Program-made: the position numbers and the translations under genes
DNA from: Takashimella koratensis
Lineage: Eukaryota; Basidiomycota; Tremellomycetes; Trichosporonales; Tetragoniomycetaceae
Length of the DNA: 64,000 nucleotides
NCBI GenBank assembly: GCA_003116875.1
Contig: BCKT01000005.1
Span: forward strand, 186,001-250,000
Direction of reading: 5' to 3'
Part shown: positions 32,238 to 44,080 of the stretch, in pieces
Layout: the number at the start of each line of letters is the position of its first letter
Position numbering within the stretch: position 1 is the first letter of the stretch
Notes under the pieces: model-generated
The model's database searches: none
The model's input: only the letters and a program-made list of their open reading frames with translations
Told to the model about the DNA's origin: nothing

Positions 32238-32639
32238 CGTCTGGCAAGGTTTGTACATAGCAAGGTCGTCATGGTTGTGCACCGCCCCCGTGACCCTGAA
32301 TCTCGGCAGCGTTGGGCTAAAAAAACTGGGTCGAAATCATATCACCCTCCGCCACCACCCCACACTCACTGATACTCGACCAACTATCTCACCGGAATCG
32401 TGTCGGACACCGGTGGGACAGCTTTGGCGCAATGCGGTAGCCGATAAAAGCATGTTCCATATGTTACCGCATTCATAGTAGCACTTTGCCGCACGATTAC
32501 TTGGGGTGATCATCGGTTCGATCCTGGTCTCCGCTCGGCACTTTGGCTAGCAATGATCGGCATAACGCCTAGGATTCGAGGCTGCAGTGTAATGCGCGAG
32601 CCCTCTCTATCTTCTCCATCAACAACATCGTCACTCATC
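32238..32639. other. Divergent promoter region between members 22 and 23
   Basis: About 400 bp between two divergently transcribed array genes, the only such head-to-head pair in the main array. It must carry both promoters. I see no distinct repeat or palindrome. Confidence 0.45.
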
Positions 32640-33869
32640 ATGGACAACCCCAAGGCGACCGGCACTTCCCCCTCTGCATCCTCTCGAGTCGTCGACAACC
32701 CTCTGCTCCTCGAAACGGTCATGGGCACTCTCGGCGTCTCCGATCTCCTCTCTTGCGCCCGAATCTCTACTGGGTTCAACGACGCCGCCACGCGTAACCT
32801 CTACCGTCACGCAGCTCTCGTTGTCGAGCATGGATCTGACCACTTCGGAAACAATCCGCATCGTCCTCGCAACGATTACAAGCTTCCCGACGCGCTCAAG
32901 CAACGAGCGAAAGTCCTCACCATGATCCCCCACACCTTCTGCACCTTCCACGATCCCGACCCGGCCCAAGCGTTCTGCGGTCAACTCCTTGAGGACATCT
33001 CAGCCGGACCGCACATCCCGGGTCTACGAAACAAAAGACTCTGCCGCGACTGCGCCATCGCCTCGAACAAAGTCTTGTGCTTCGATTGCTCGGAGAAACT
33101 TCGTCTCATGTCGCCATCCCCCAACGTCCAAACTTTGGTCCTCGTCGGCACAGACGTTACATTTCTCCCCGACCGTGCAGGATATTGGGACACCGGGGAC
33201 GAAGAAGGCTGGGGCGATGAGGAAGATGAATTCGATATCGACTATCTAAGACGAAACTTCGATCGCTTCCATTTCTGTCCAGCCTTCTATCTCGTTCAAC
33301 CACACCATGTTGTGGTTCGTTTCGGCGAAGATTGGGCCTGGTTCAAAGCCCTTGATCAGCTACTCAAGCTTTCCAGAAGCAAGTGCTGGGGCAGCGTGAA
33401 AAGGGTGTCATGTGTCGTCGGTGCTGGGCGGGAAGACAGCGGTTTCCTGAGCTTCGGCAACACTGTCGACACGCTCCGCCTCGAGTTTCTCAGCGCTGAC
33501 GTCGAGATCCGAATCGTCGCTCTCGACGAGCGTCCCTCGCCACTCACGATCGAAGAGATGGCTGAATTTGCGTGGGGGAGGCACCGGAAAATCGACTTCT
33601 ACTACTTGATCCCATTGTCACGAGCCGAGCGAGCCAAGACGTTGTTCGTGGCGAACAAGCTCTTCCAAGAAGCAGCCGTCGAAGTGTGGAACGCCAACCC
33701 CGAGTCTGGCGCGCGGTGGGGCGTATCTGACGAAGCGGGTGTTCGCTCAACGGTGGAACAAATGATCAAATTCAAGGACCTGGACGACTTTCTCGAGCTC
33801 GATTGGGAGGGAATCATGGAGGTGGACGAGATGGCAAAGCTGAGGGCCGAGTGGGCGCGAATGGCGTAA
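32640..33869 (+). CDS. F-box-like array member 23, with Cys-pair insert
   Basis: A single exon of 409 residues, first plus-strand member of the array. F-box-like segment: NPLLLETVMGTLGVSDLLSC, then ARISTGFNDAATRNLYRHAAL. Signature: AKVLTMIPHTFCTFHD. Between this and the V-Q-T-L-V-L strand sits RLCRDCAIASNKVLCFDC, two Cys-x2-Cys pairs that resemble a small zinc ribbon and are not seen in other members. A very acidic stretch, CPAFYLVQPHHVVVRFG and VKRVSCVVGAG follow, and the protein ends FLELDWEGIMEVDEMAKLRA. Start chosen at MDNPKATG; an in-frame ATG lies 87 nt upstream. Intact. Confidence 0.8.
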   Translation: MDNPKATGTSPSASSRVVDNPLLLETVMGTLGVSDLLSCARISTGFNDAATRNLYRHAALVVEHGSDHFGNNPHRPRNDYKLPDALKQRAKVLTMIPHTFCTFHDPDPAQAFCGQLLEDISAGPHIPGLRNKRLCRDCAIASNKVLCFDCSEKLRLMSPSPNVQTLVLVGTDVTFLPDRAGYWDTGDEEGWGDEEDEFDIDYLRRNFDRFHFCPAFYLVQPHHVVVRFGEDWAWFKALDQLLKLSRSKCWGSVKRVSCVVGAGREDSGFLSFGNTVDTLRLEFLSADVEIRIVALDERPSPLTIEEMAEFAWGRHRKIDFYYLIPLSRAERAKTLFVANKLFQEAAVEVWNANPESGARWGVSDEAGVRSTVEQMIKFKDLDDFLELDWEGIMEVDEMAKLRAEWARMA

Positions 33870-34759
33870 GAGAAGAAGTGAGTTTACAGAGATAGTTAGT
33901 GAGCGACAGGAGGGATTCGATGGATGAGGCAATGATGATTCGAAAGAGGGAGAGGCAATGTACACATGAAAGTTTTATTCATTTTGACGGGGGCTCGGTA
34001 GTTGACTCTCCGCCTGCCCGCTCGATTGTAAATACAGCAAATGCCATCCCCCCCCCCCCCCCCCCCCTTATCCGACCTGTTGCCTGACCTGTCACTAACC
34101 TGCCTCTTCCATCTAGACCATCCTCCCATCTCGCAAGAGGCAGTGGAAGATGATACGGAGGATGTCGACGGAGGTGAGTGTGGAGAGTGTCAGAGGCGAT
34201 CTTGGGCCGTTTCGCGTCAAACACATTTTTGCGGCGAGGGTGGGTGGTACGAGGCATTGTGTTTGGGTGCGCGTAAGGGAGGATAGGTGGATGAAGGGAT
34301 GGAGGTCGTGGATGGAGGAATGGAGGGATGGAGGGATGGAAGGATGAAGAGAGAGAAGGGAAGAGAAAAGAGGATACAAGCCGAGATGGAACGTGTTCAT
34401 TAATGGATCAATGATGACCAAAGGAGCACTAGATATGAATGTCGGTCACCAAAACCCAATGGCAAATCACGGCATTTTATATTCCCACGGTTGCCATGTG
34501 GCGATCCATCGTTTCTTTAACTCTGGTTGCTCTCGTCTCCCGCGCTCGGCCGAGGACCCTGATTCCAGCTAAACACCCCAATGACGACGGCCTGACAAAA
34601 AGCAGGGATCCACTCAGTATCCCTGTCTCGCGCGCTCGTCCGAGGTCTCCCCGTTCACCCTCCTCGCTCCTCCGTCTACATCTCATTCCCCCGATTCTGA
34701 CGGATCATCCCTCCTCCCACCTTTAGATGCGACGATAGAGCTCGAGATTCTTCATCGAC
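33870..34759. other. Spacer before histidine kinase, with C20 tract
   Basis: About 890 bp without a recognisable gene. It contains an uninterrupted run of 20 C at 34048-34067 and several short GA- or GGAT-rich stretches near 34310-34370. Confidence 0.5.
34048..34067. repeat. Poly(C)20 tract
   Basis: Twenty consecutive C's in the spacer upstream of the histidine kinase gene. The length of such runs is often wrong in assemblies. Confidence 0.8.
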
Positions 34760-37700
34760 ATGAGCGCGATCCGCGGCATAAATCTCTCTTCCGTCCCCAC
34801 AGCCTATCTGAGCGTGAGTAATACACGGCCAACCTCTTGTTGATCTCGCAGTCGTACCCATTTCCAGCGTTTGTAGCAAATTTTCCGGACGACGGATCGA
34901 GTAGCGCGCAAGCCAATGGGCAACGAGCAGTGCAGATCATATGGGGGAACGACGAGTGGACGCGTCTCACGGGCGACTGGGCTGGCATCGCCCAAGATGA
35001 GTTTGGACGGCTACGAGAATGGGCATTAAACGCGTCGCGAGAGAAAGTTTTCTCCTTGCATTTGTTTCAACCACGAGCGGTACTGAATTTTACCGTCTCC
35101 TCGACCGACAATGTGTACATTTTGACGGCCCTTGGCGATGCTAGACTGCTGCCTGAGGTGAGTCAGATCAATTCATACCGCTGACAGGCAGCCCTCGAGC
35201 CCCAGACAGATCAGACATCAGCGTGCTCCGTCCAATCCGCACCCGCTCCAACAGTCCGCGTCTGCGATTCCGATCACCGATTGCAAGATCCTCCTCGAGA
35301 CCAAAGACTGGTCAAAGACGAAACTGGGTCCCCGCGCATCATGGTCGCCCGTTATCGAGACCATGATCTCGATGATCATGGCGTCTCCGACGCAAGACTC
35401 GCTCTGGCTCGGAGAAGACTTTCAAATGATCTAGTAGGTGCTGTTGATTGACGTAGCTGACATCCAGTAACGAGCACTATTGCGACATTGTCGATCACCC
35501 AAAGATGTTTGGACGATCTGCGCAGTCAAAGGAGGCATGGGGTCCGGTATGGGAGGGCGTTCAACACCTGATCGACCGCTGCTTGGAGCTCGGGGAACCG
35601 TGTCATCGCCAGAACGACCTACTACTCTACCGTCGAGGTCCAAGTGGCTTCTTCGTTGAGAAGTACCACACGTGGAGCTTTATCCCGATCTTCGACAAGG
35701 ACGGCTCGGTGCTTGGGATGTACAATCCGACGATGGAGACGACGGACGCGGTGTTGGCGTTGCGAAGGCAAGCGACGACTCGAGATATGTCAGAGCGGAT
35801 GCTGCTTGCTCGAACCTCTCCGGAGTACTTTGCAGCCGTGACAGAGGTGCTCGAGCGTAACCCTCAAGACGTACCCTTTGCCATAACGTATCGCATCGAA
35901 GAAGACGAAGACGACGATCTCCATCTGTATCTCGAGTCGACAGTAGGCGTCCCAACCGGTCACTCGGCTGCGCCCGCGGAGAGAACCATTAGGATCCCAC
36001 CAAAACGACCCCGTGGCTTGACTACGTTACATCCAGACCGCTCGTCTTCTCCAACACCATCTACCAAGTCGTCTGGCAGCGGCAGCCGCCTCATCCAGAG
36101 CATCGACAAGGATTCCTGGCCCATTGCTCAAGCCATCTCGAGTCGCCAATGTGTGGTCGTCAATAACTGCTCAGATCTTATCGAAGGGTTTCCTATCCGA
36201 CAATGGGAGCATCTCCCCGAAGCTGCCATGATCGTACCTATCTGCAGCGAAACATCGATCGAAACCCCTCGAGCAGTCATGATCATCGGTCTGAACCTTC
36301 AATGCCCGCTGGATACCGAGTACGAGGCATGGATCCAGGTCATGCGCGCGCATCTCGCTTCGACGCTCAACTCGGTTCGCGCGTTTGAAGCAGAGTCGCA
36401 GCGGATCCTTGATAAGGAGAGGATGGAGCGGGCGAAAACGGCGTGGTTCCAAGGCGCAGCTCACGATCTGAGGTCACCTTTGACTCTGGTTGCTGGACCA
36501 CTCGACGACACGCTTCGCACCACCCTAACCTCGTCACAACGTCAGTCGCTGACTCTCGCCCAACGCAACCTCTCTCGTGTTCAGCGACTGGTCAACGCGC
36601 TCCTTGATTTCTCTCGTATTGAGGCAGGCAAGCTCGAGGGGCATTTCGTGCCCAGCGATTTGGGGTCATTTGTTTCTGATCTGGCCGCGCTGTTTCGACC
36701 CGCTGCGGATAGGAAGAAGATTGGATACACTGTTGAGATCGAGTCGTACGAGGGTCTGGTCGACTTTGATCCAACCTTGCTGGAGACAGTCGTCACGAAT
36801 CTTATCAGCAACGCAGTCAAGTACACAGAGGAGGGGCAAGTGGAGGTGCGGTTGAAGTACAACGGCGGGAACGCTTTGATTGCGGTCACGGATACGGGAA
36901 TGGGGATTCCGTCTCTCGAGCTTGGCGCAGTGACGGATCGCTTCCATCGAGCGACGACAGCATTGTCCCGTGGGACAGAGGGAACGGGAATCGGTCTGGC
37001 TCTTGCGAAAGAGATCATCCGGTTACATGGTGGCGACTTGCTCATTGTCAGTCAAACCACTGAAGAGACGGGCGGACCGCACGGGTCGACATTTACCGCA
37101 CGTATCCCACTGGTTGAGCGAGCGACGATCGACACCGGGTTCGGACATCGCGTATTTGGAGCCTACGGGAAGGAGGTTGCGCGAGAGGCGATGCATGGAG
37201 ATGACGATTCGGCAGGGTCAGATACCGGGATCGATTCCGAAAGCAGTAGGCTGGGCCGGTCCGAGGACTTTTTGTTCGAGCCATCAGACACTCTGCTGCT
37301 TGTCGACGACAACACGGATATGCGACAATACATCCGCCGTATCATCTCGCCGTTCTGCAAAGTCGTTGAAGCCCGGAACGGGGAAGAGGCGCTCCAGATT
37401 GCACGGACCAACCCGCCCGATCTAATCTTGTCCGACCAAATGATGCCTACCATGACGGGCACGGAGCTGCTCGCGGAGATTCGACGAGACCCGTTAACTC
37501 GTACAGTTCCGATGATGCTCGTGTCGGCAGCGACGGATGACGAACTCAGGACGTCGGCGTTGCTCGCCGGCGCAGACGACTTCTTGCTTAAGCCGTTCAG
37601 GCCCAAAGAGCTACTCGCTCGAGTCCACCTTCACATGCAGCTCGGCAAGAAACGGTCGACTCTCGAAATGCTCTTCGCTCAACGTGAGCAAGAGATCAAG

Positions 37701-39728
37701 CTGCTCTCCGATTACTGTCCGTCTGGAATTATCCGTGCGGCGGCGAATGGGATACTGACTTACGCTAACACGGCGTGGAGACGGTACGCGGGATTGAAGG
37801 ACTGGGAGGACGTTGCGCTGTGGACGGAACGAGTCGACTCGCAGACACATGAGCGGCTTTCCAAGGAGTGGAACGCTTTTGTGATTGGCGACCAGCGGGA
37901 GCTCACCTTGACGTGGAAGTGGATGTCTGGAGTGACGACAATGGGCACGTTCATCCGCCTCGACCTTGTTCGACCCGATATGGAGGGGATTTTAGGCTGT
38001 CTCAACGATATTACCCATCAAGAAGAACGGTTGAGGGACTCGGAACAGCGCCGTATAGAGGCAGAAGAGGCAAAACGACAACAAGAGTTGCTGGTGGACT
38101 TCACTTCCCATGAAATCAGGACCCCGGTTTCGGCAATCTTACAATGCTCATCGCTCGTCAAGGAAAACCTCACAGCGCTTCAGTTACAGCTAGTTTCGGG
38201 CACGGGGTTTAAACCTACTCAGCTGGACTTGGACGATATCCAGGCGGATATTGAGGCTTTAGAGAGTAGGTTTGGATTTGGATTGAGCTGATGAAAGGCA
38301 TCTATCAGTGTGGCTTGTACCAGACCCGAATTGCCGACGACGTCTTGTCCCTCGCTCGGATCCAGCTTGACATGCTCAGTTTACACGATGTCCGCATCGA
38401 CCTGAAGAAGGAGGCGCACAAGGTGAGTCATCCGTTTTACACCTGCTGACGCTTAGGTCGTCTCTGTATTCTCATCCGAGGCAAAGATGCTCAGCATTCA
38501 ACTCCAAATCGAGTTCGGTCCCGCTCTCACCAAATCCGGTCTCTTCAAACTTCAGACCGATCCAGTACGACTGGGTCAGGTCTTGACCAACCTCATTTCG
38601 AATGCGATCCGGTTTACGTCGTCGAGCAAGCAGAGGAAGATCACGGTGCACTTCGAGGTATCGACAGAGCCGCCGGTGGGAGATGTGTGGCCGTTGCCTA
38701 GTATCAAGGGGGATGACGTGGAGGTGCCGATGGTGCGGGCAGGTGACGAGGAGACTCCGGCGTGGTTGTTTGTCAGCGTACAGGACACGGGGCCAGGTAT
38801 CAACCCACAAGAACAGGCTCTCCTGTTCCAGCGTTTCACTCGTAAGTACTTATTCGGCGCCCGAGCTGACAACGACAGAGGGTAACAAGATGATCCACAC
38901 TCAATTTGGCGGGTCTGGCTTGGGATTGTTCATCTGCAAACGTGGGTTGTTTTATCTACCCGTACTGACAGGGTAGAAATTGTGGAGCTCTTAGGCGGTC
39001 AAATCGAAGTGCAAAGTCAGATCGGCAAGGGAACAGGTAAGTTGTAGCGGAGGACTCACTAACACTGAGCCTTCCGATTTTTCATCAAAACTCGGACTGT
39101 CCCTAAGGAGAACAATGTGCCAAGCGGCTCCTCGTCTCCAGCACCATCCATCGTCGCCAATATGGACTCCAGCGACGTGGGCCTACACCTGCTCGTCGTC
39201 GAGGATAACGTCATCAATCAGACAGTGTTAAAGCGACAGATACTAAAAGCTGGTCTGACATGCGAGGGTGAGTCGAGAACCAAGACCAAGCTGATAGGCA
39301 GTGGCAAATCATGGACAAGAAGCGTTGGACAAAATACACGCGACCAATGCACCCAACGCTTCAGGGAAATCATATGACGCGATCCTGATGGACCTCGAGA
39401 TGCCCGGTAGGTGCCAGTGAAAGGGCTTTGCTGACAAGCTAGTGATGGACGGCTTGACGGCGATCAAGAATATTAGAGAGTTAGAAGCGACAGGGGTCAT
39501 TCCGAGGCAGCTGGTGTTTGCGCTCACGGGCAATGCGAGACAGGGTCAGATTGACCAGGCTCTCGCAGCGGGGATGGATGATGGTGAGTGTTCTGGGAGA
39601 TGATAGACGTGATCGAGAAGCTGAAACGTCGCACAGTTGTGATCAAGCCGTACAAGTTGCCAGACTTGATACACAAGCTGCGGACGGCGGTGTTAGCAAG
39701 GAGGGTAGGAGCATTGTCAGTGGGGTGA
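34760..39728 (+). CDS. Dual hybrid histidine kinase (two HK-REC modules)
   Basis: A multi-exon gene beginning MSAIRGINLSSVPTAYLS. Domains in order: an N-terminal PAS-like region (FPAFVANFPDD, IIWGNDEWTRLTG); a second sensor with the W-S-K-T-x-L-G-P-R-x-S-W-S-P-V motif and FQMIYNEHY; a GAF-like stretch; HisKA with H-box AAHDLRSPLT; HATPase with NLISNAVKYT, DTGMGIP and GTGIGLALAKE; receiver 1 (LLLVDDN, LILSDQMMP with the acceptor Asp, LLKPF); a PAS domain (SGIIRAAANGILTYANTAWR); HisKA 2 with SHEIRTPVSA; HATPase 2 with NLISNAIRFT, DTGPGI and GSGLGLFICK; and receiver 2 (LLVVEDN, ILMDLEMPVMDG, VIKPY). Both histidines and both aspartates are present, so both modules could relay phosphate to Ypd1-type carriers. 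Exons are joined by canonical short introns. No transmembrane segment is seen, so the protein is probably cytosolic. Confidence 0.9.
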
Positions 39729-40648
39729 TCTTGAGGGTGGGATATCACAAGTGCTGATCATGTGGCACCGCCCGACTATCTGGATTGTAGCACTAGTTTG
39801 GTTCTTTATGCATTGTCAGGGGTGTCAGGGTTTAACCATCGAGCAATCTTTCTCTCCCTGTGGAGGCGAGGGAAGGCATGACGTGGCGTATGAATGGTGG
39901 TGGACGTCGTTGGGTAGGAGGAGACGCCGTCTACGCCGGATGTCTCTCCTGCGACCATGCTAAGGAGCCGTGTCCCTGGAGGAACCTAGACTAGTATGTG
40001 CTGGGGAATGAGTGGACGCGGGCATCTGCAAAGACACGGGACAGACAAAAGGCTCTCACTTCGCAGCTGTAGGAACCATTAGCTTTTGGGTCTCCTCCCA
40101 TCTCATTCTCATCTTCTCCCCCCCCCCCACCCCTCCCCAAACGCCAGTGTCCAGAGGGCTAGGCACTACTTTTTGTGGGTGTCTTCCAGTTTTCTTGGGC
40201 TGGATTTTGTTGTCAAACCTTGGAGCTTGTTTTCCTCAAATCCACAGTTATCAACACGTCCCACCAGAGAAGTCATAAGCCACCGGCTAGGATAAGAAGG
40301 GGCGGGGGAGGGTACAGTATGCCAGCCAATGTTGGAGGCGAAAGGGAAAAAAACGACCGAGACGCACAGCGGTGTTTCGGCTAGCGGAGTGAGTATCCTC
40401 GTTCGCTCGAGCTCGGTGAAGAGGTGGGGAGAGAGGGGGAAGTACGAGACGGTAGTCGACGCGTACACAAATTAAGGCCATCGTATACCTCGGACCTCGC
40501 TACCTGCCGGCTACTCCCGGATGGGCCTGGGCTCGAGTTTAGATACAATATGGTTGTCTTCATCGGAGTAAAACTGCGTTCCAGGATCCTGGTTTGCCGT
40601 GTTGTCCAATCGCTTACAATGACGCACTCTCGTTCCTGAAGCTGTTCG
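39729..40648. other. Spacer after histidine kinase
   Basis: About 920 bp. From about 40600 a frame reads YNDALSFLKLFVDLPRIWKP and runs toward array fragment 24, so the right end may be degraded array sequence. A nine-C run lies at about 40121. Nothing else recognised. Confidence 0.4.
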
Positions 40649-41287
40649 TTGATCTTCCGCGTATATGGAAGCCGAACGTGCGTGCGCAAGGCGTTAGAAA
40701 CAAAAGTATTTAAAGCTGCAGCAAACGCTTTTCCCACGCTTTCTTCATCTATCCCGACCTTCAAACCTGCTCCTCCGTTGACGCCGACAGCGCCTTCCAT
40801 CTCCCAAGTCGATCTCGTCATCGACAACATTTACACGTTCGGGCATCACTCCATGATGGACCACTTGTCCCCGTCGATGAGCGAAGGTCGACTGCACATA
40901 CGCGCCGTGTTTCTGCCATTATCAGAAGCGTCGAACATTGCTCCTCGACAACGGTCAGCACAGTACCCCCAACTATACGAGCCACTACCTAATGAAGACA
41001 TTGGCGTTTACGGTATTCAACATCAATACATTCGGTTTGCTCATCGCTACCCGTCCACCTCGATCTCTTTGTCACTTTTCTTTCTTTGCCCTGCCAATTT
41101 CGAGGAGCTGCGACAAGGTGCACAAGCCCAGCGTGATCGCTCGATTGGTGATTTCGGTCAGGGGGCCGAGCGATTGCGAGATACCGTTTCAATCCATAAT
41201 ATCAACGACTTCCTTGCGGACGACTGGGATGGTGTATTCAGTGTTAAGCAGGTGGACGACTTTAGGAGGTTGTTCTATCCGGAGTGA
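40649..41287 (+). pseudogene. F-box-like array member 24, C-terminal fragment
   Basis: An open frame of about 212 codons that corresponds only to the last half of a D-W-E-G-type member: QVDLVIDNIYTFGHH (the V-T-F-V-like strand), a RLHIRAVFLPL strand, SLFFLCPANFEELRQ and FLADDWDGVFSVKQVDDFRR. It has no ATG before residue ~68 and no F-box, Cys signature or V-H-T-L-I-L strand upstream. It is probably a 5'-truncated copy. It is closest to members 25 and 28. Confidence 0.6.
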
Positions 41288-41457
41288 CCATGAGGAGACG
41301 GCACTGCTCCCTTTCAAGGCGAAGGTGGCCCACGTCTTATGGGTGAATGCGGGAGCTGGTTGAGGGGGAAGTCATCTGGAGCCGAGTGTGGTGGTGCGGG
41401 ATGGGCTGCCTAATTGCTGGCGGGGTGGGCATCCGAGGGTGGTTCAACGGTGGTCAG

Positions 41458-41460
<3 letters not shown>

Positions 41461-41496
<36 letters not shown>

Positions 41497-41596
41497 NNNN
41501 NNNNNNNNNNNNNNNNNNNNNNNNNNNNNNNNNNNNNNNNNNNNNNNNNNNNNNNNNNNNNNNNNNNNNNNNNNNNNNNNNNNNNNNNNNNNNNNN

Positions 41597-41691
<95 letters not shown>
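41461..41691. other. Assembly gap of 100 N inside poly(G)
   Basis: 36 G's (41461-41496), 100 N's (41497-41596) and 95 G's (41597-41691). A round 100-N block is a nominal scaffold gap. Long G runs at contig ends are a familiar artefact of two-colour short-read chemistry, where no signal is called as G. The translated glycine or proline runs are not genes. Confidence 0.9.
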
Positions 41692-41789
41692 CTGGTCGTG
41701 GCTGTGGTAAAGACGATGAACGGAAGGAGCAAATCAAGTATCAAGCTGGCTTATGACTGTGGTAGGGTACTGTTGGACTCCAGGATGCG

Positions 41790-42741
41790 TCACTCTAGAC
41801 CAAGGAGCCGGCCGAACTCCTCCAGCTCATCTACATCAAATACTTTTCTCCAGTCTTCCTGAAAGAACTCGTCCGTGCCGTGATACGTGACTCGATTCAG
41901 ATGCTTTCGTCCTTGAATGGGATACAGGAGTTTTGCAATCGAAACGACTATCTTACGTACTGCTCCAACATCGGCATCAGGAAAGAGCATGAAGACAGCT
42001 AGTGTCTGGTTTGTGGTCGCAGGATGGCGTAGCGGTGCAACATGTCGCTACGCTGCCGTGGTCGTGATACCTGGGAAGGTGGAGGCCGGGCAAGTAAGGA
42101 TGAGGCTCCCTCGGATCCGCCGTGTACACCGCTGAAATCTTGGCCCCAAGAGTGAGTAGAGGCTTTATGACGACTCGAATGGGACTGGGAGGACAGCGGT
42201 AAGGTAGAAAAGAGGACCGCACTGGAGTCCTGGTTGAGCTCGTCGACGATGAACGTGAAGCGTTTGATGGCATTGGCGGGAGGGTGAAAGCCTTCAGGAC
42301 ACCAATTCGGGCCGCCACAGAAGACGATCAAGTGTGACGGACTAAGGAGGCTTATCGCTGGGCAGGTACGGCATTCGGCATCAGAGCTCTCTGCAAGCGA
42401 ATCGAGGTGAACGGTCACTTGAGTTATGTTCGCAAGGTTTTTGAGCTGGTGGTGAGCGTTACCAACCCATTCGGGCTTACCAAGGTATCCTTGCTTGTGT
42501 CTATATGACGTCGAAAAGGACAGGTCGCCTCGTAGGGCGGAAAGAGGTCGAGTGTTTTGGCGTGAAGGAGTCGTGAGCGGACGAGGTCGACCTGGCTTCT
42601 CGACCTTGCCGAGACGACCAAGTGACGATACAGGAGTCGGCCAGCGATGGGCGTCCAGCGAGAACACACCCTGGTACAACGTGCCAAGTCAGGTCTAGAG
42701 AGGTGAGTGAGGCTCTCCGGTAGCAGATCTTCATCATGCAA
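41790..42741 (-). pseudogene. F-box-like array member 25, frameshifted
   Basis: Exon 1 (from about 42741 to 42481) reads EDLLPESLTHLSRPDLARC, TRVCSRWTPIAGRLLYRHLVV and the signature AKTLDLFPPYEATCPF, but no ATG precedes it in frame. A 35-nt phase-0 intron (TTG|GTAAGC ... CACCAG|CTC) leads to exon 2, with NITQVTVHLDSLAE, LSPSHLIVFCGG and IKRFTFIVDEL. The frame then shifts near 42190-42230 (IRVVIKPLLTLG continues in a second frame) and again near 41990-42010, after which the ending FFQEDWRKVFDVDELEEFGR is in a third frame. It adjoins the poly(G) gap, and part of the damage could be assembly error. Confidence 0.65.
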
Positions 42742-42968
42742 AAACGCTCCTGGACCCGTTACGAATAAATCCGATTTGTAGGGGCATGTAATCTTGTCTC
42801 AGCCCCGCTTAAATAGGCGAGCTACCTGTGTGCCTGTCGGTTTCGGAACCGGTTATCGACTCGCCAGGGCGGGGTTTTCGTCGCCAAGCGGTGCTATTTT
42901 GCCACCCAGTCGTCCATCGCACCTTTACCCTTCTCCTTCACTATTACACCTACAAGTACCCTTGCCTA

Positions 42969-43931
42969 ATGGCACCCATCACATCGCTGCGCTTCGCCGA
43001 GTTCAACGACCCGGACGTGCTTTGGCTCATCCTCCACGAGCTCCCTCGCGCCGATCTCGCCAGTTGCTCGGTCGTTAACCACGCGTTTAACGAGATCGCT
43101 ACCCCGCTGCTCTACCATCACGTCCTCGTCGGCTACAAACCGTCCACTCTTGCTCATCGGAGCTCCCGCCCTGCCCCAGGCCTTATAGACCTCTCCCGTC
43201 GATATGAAAAGCACACCCGCATGCTTTCATTCCGGGACCACGATGCAGCCGAATGCGCTTGTGAGTGCTTGGACGATGAAGACTTCCGACTGGCTGCGAC
43301 ACAAAGACGGACATATCTCGACTTGTGGGTAGGCAGCAGATTCACCCAAGGATGGTCGACTATGAGAAAACCTTTCGAGTGGACGCTTGTCCCTCAGCTT
43401 GCCAAAGCCTCCCCGTTCCCACGACTCGAAACGCTGGTGCTTCACGCCGACGACCTGCTCCATTCGACGCGCCCCAACCACCGCTGCCCCGCATTCATGC
43501 TCGTTCAGCCAAAGACCGTCGTCATATGGAACTCGGGTGGCTACTTGTCCAGATCGGTGCTCGAACTTATCGATGTCAAGGATTGGTTGTCGGTCGAAGA
43601 ATTCGTCTTTATCGCTCATTACGAAGATCCGGCAGGGGTTTCCATCATCTCTCGTTTTGTTCAGAGTCGTCGCAGAATGCCTCGTCGGACCAATACTACG
43701 ATCGTGTACCTTCCGCCTATCAGCGCTTTCGAGACTCCTGGGACGCCGCCAGCCTCTGAATCGTCTGGCCCCACCGCTCGCGCGCCCTCCGTCAACCTCG
43801 TCGAGAAGGTTCTTTTCGAATCGCTCGAGCAAAGCGGATGCCAGCACATTACGACTCTTTACGATCTCAATCAGAGCCAGCCTGACCGCGAGCGTGTGAT
43901 GGTGGGTATCGCTGGTGGGTCCCTTTGGTAG
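42969..43931 (+). CDS. F-box-like array member 26
   Basis: From the ATG at 42969 (MAPITSLRFA): FNDPDVLWLILHELPRADLA, then SVVNHAFNEIATPLLYHHVLVG, then the signature TRMLSFRDHDAAECACEC. It continues with RLETLVLHADD, CPAFMLVQPKTVVIWNSG and VEEFVFIAHYED. The reading frame stops at 43931 after RERVMVGIAGGSLW, without the usual D-W-E-G ending. A GTGGGT donor at about 43900 could instead splice to the downstream segment at 44081-44434, which does carry that ending. The 320-residue form is what can be read directly. Confidence 0.7.
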   Translation: MAPITSLRFAEFNDPDVLWLILHELPRADLASCSVVNHAFNEIATPLLYHHVLVGYKPSTLAHRSSRPAPGLIDLSRRYEKHTRMLSFRDHDAAECACECLDDEDFRLAATQRRTYLDLWVGSRFTQGWSTMRKPFEWTLVPQLAKASPFPRLETLVLHADDLLHSTRPNHRCPAFMLVQPKTVVIWNSGGYLSRSVLELIDVKDWLSVEEFVFIAHYEDPAGVSIISRFVQSRRRMPRRTNTTIVYLPPISAFETPGTPPASESSGPTARAPSVNLVEKVLFESLEQSGCQHITTLYDLNQSQPDRERVMVGIAGGSLW

Positions 43932-44080
43932 ACCGTAGAAGTAGTTACGATGAAAGTATTGTCAAGTACAGAATATAACATTCGACGAGGGATATCGAGT
44001 CTACTACTGGGCCATGTATATATGTTACGGTCTGATTACGGATACCCCTATCCCTCGCCGGATGTGGTAGGTCTCAGTTC

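Noticed and set aside
41347..41862. Gly- or Pro-rich open frames through the poly(G)/N region
   Set aside because: They consist of homopolymer and ambiguous bases around an assembly gap.
4000..42741. Programmed ribosomal frameshifting as the explanation for the broken frames
   Set aside because: The shift sites have no common heptamer or position in the gene and differ between paralogs; random lesions explain them more simply.
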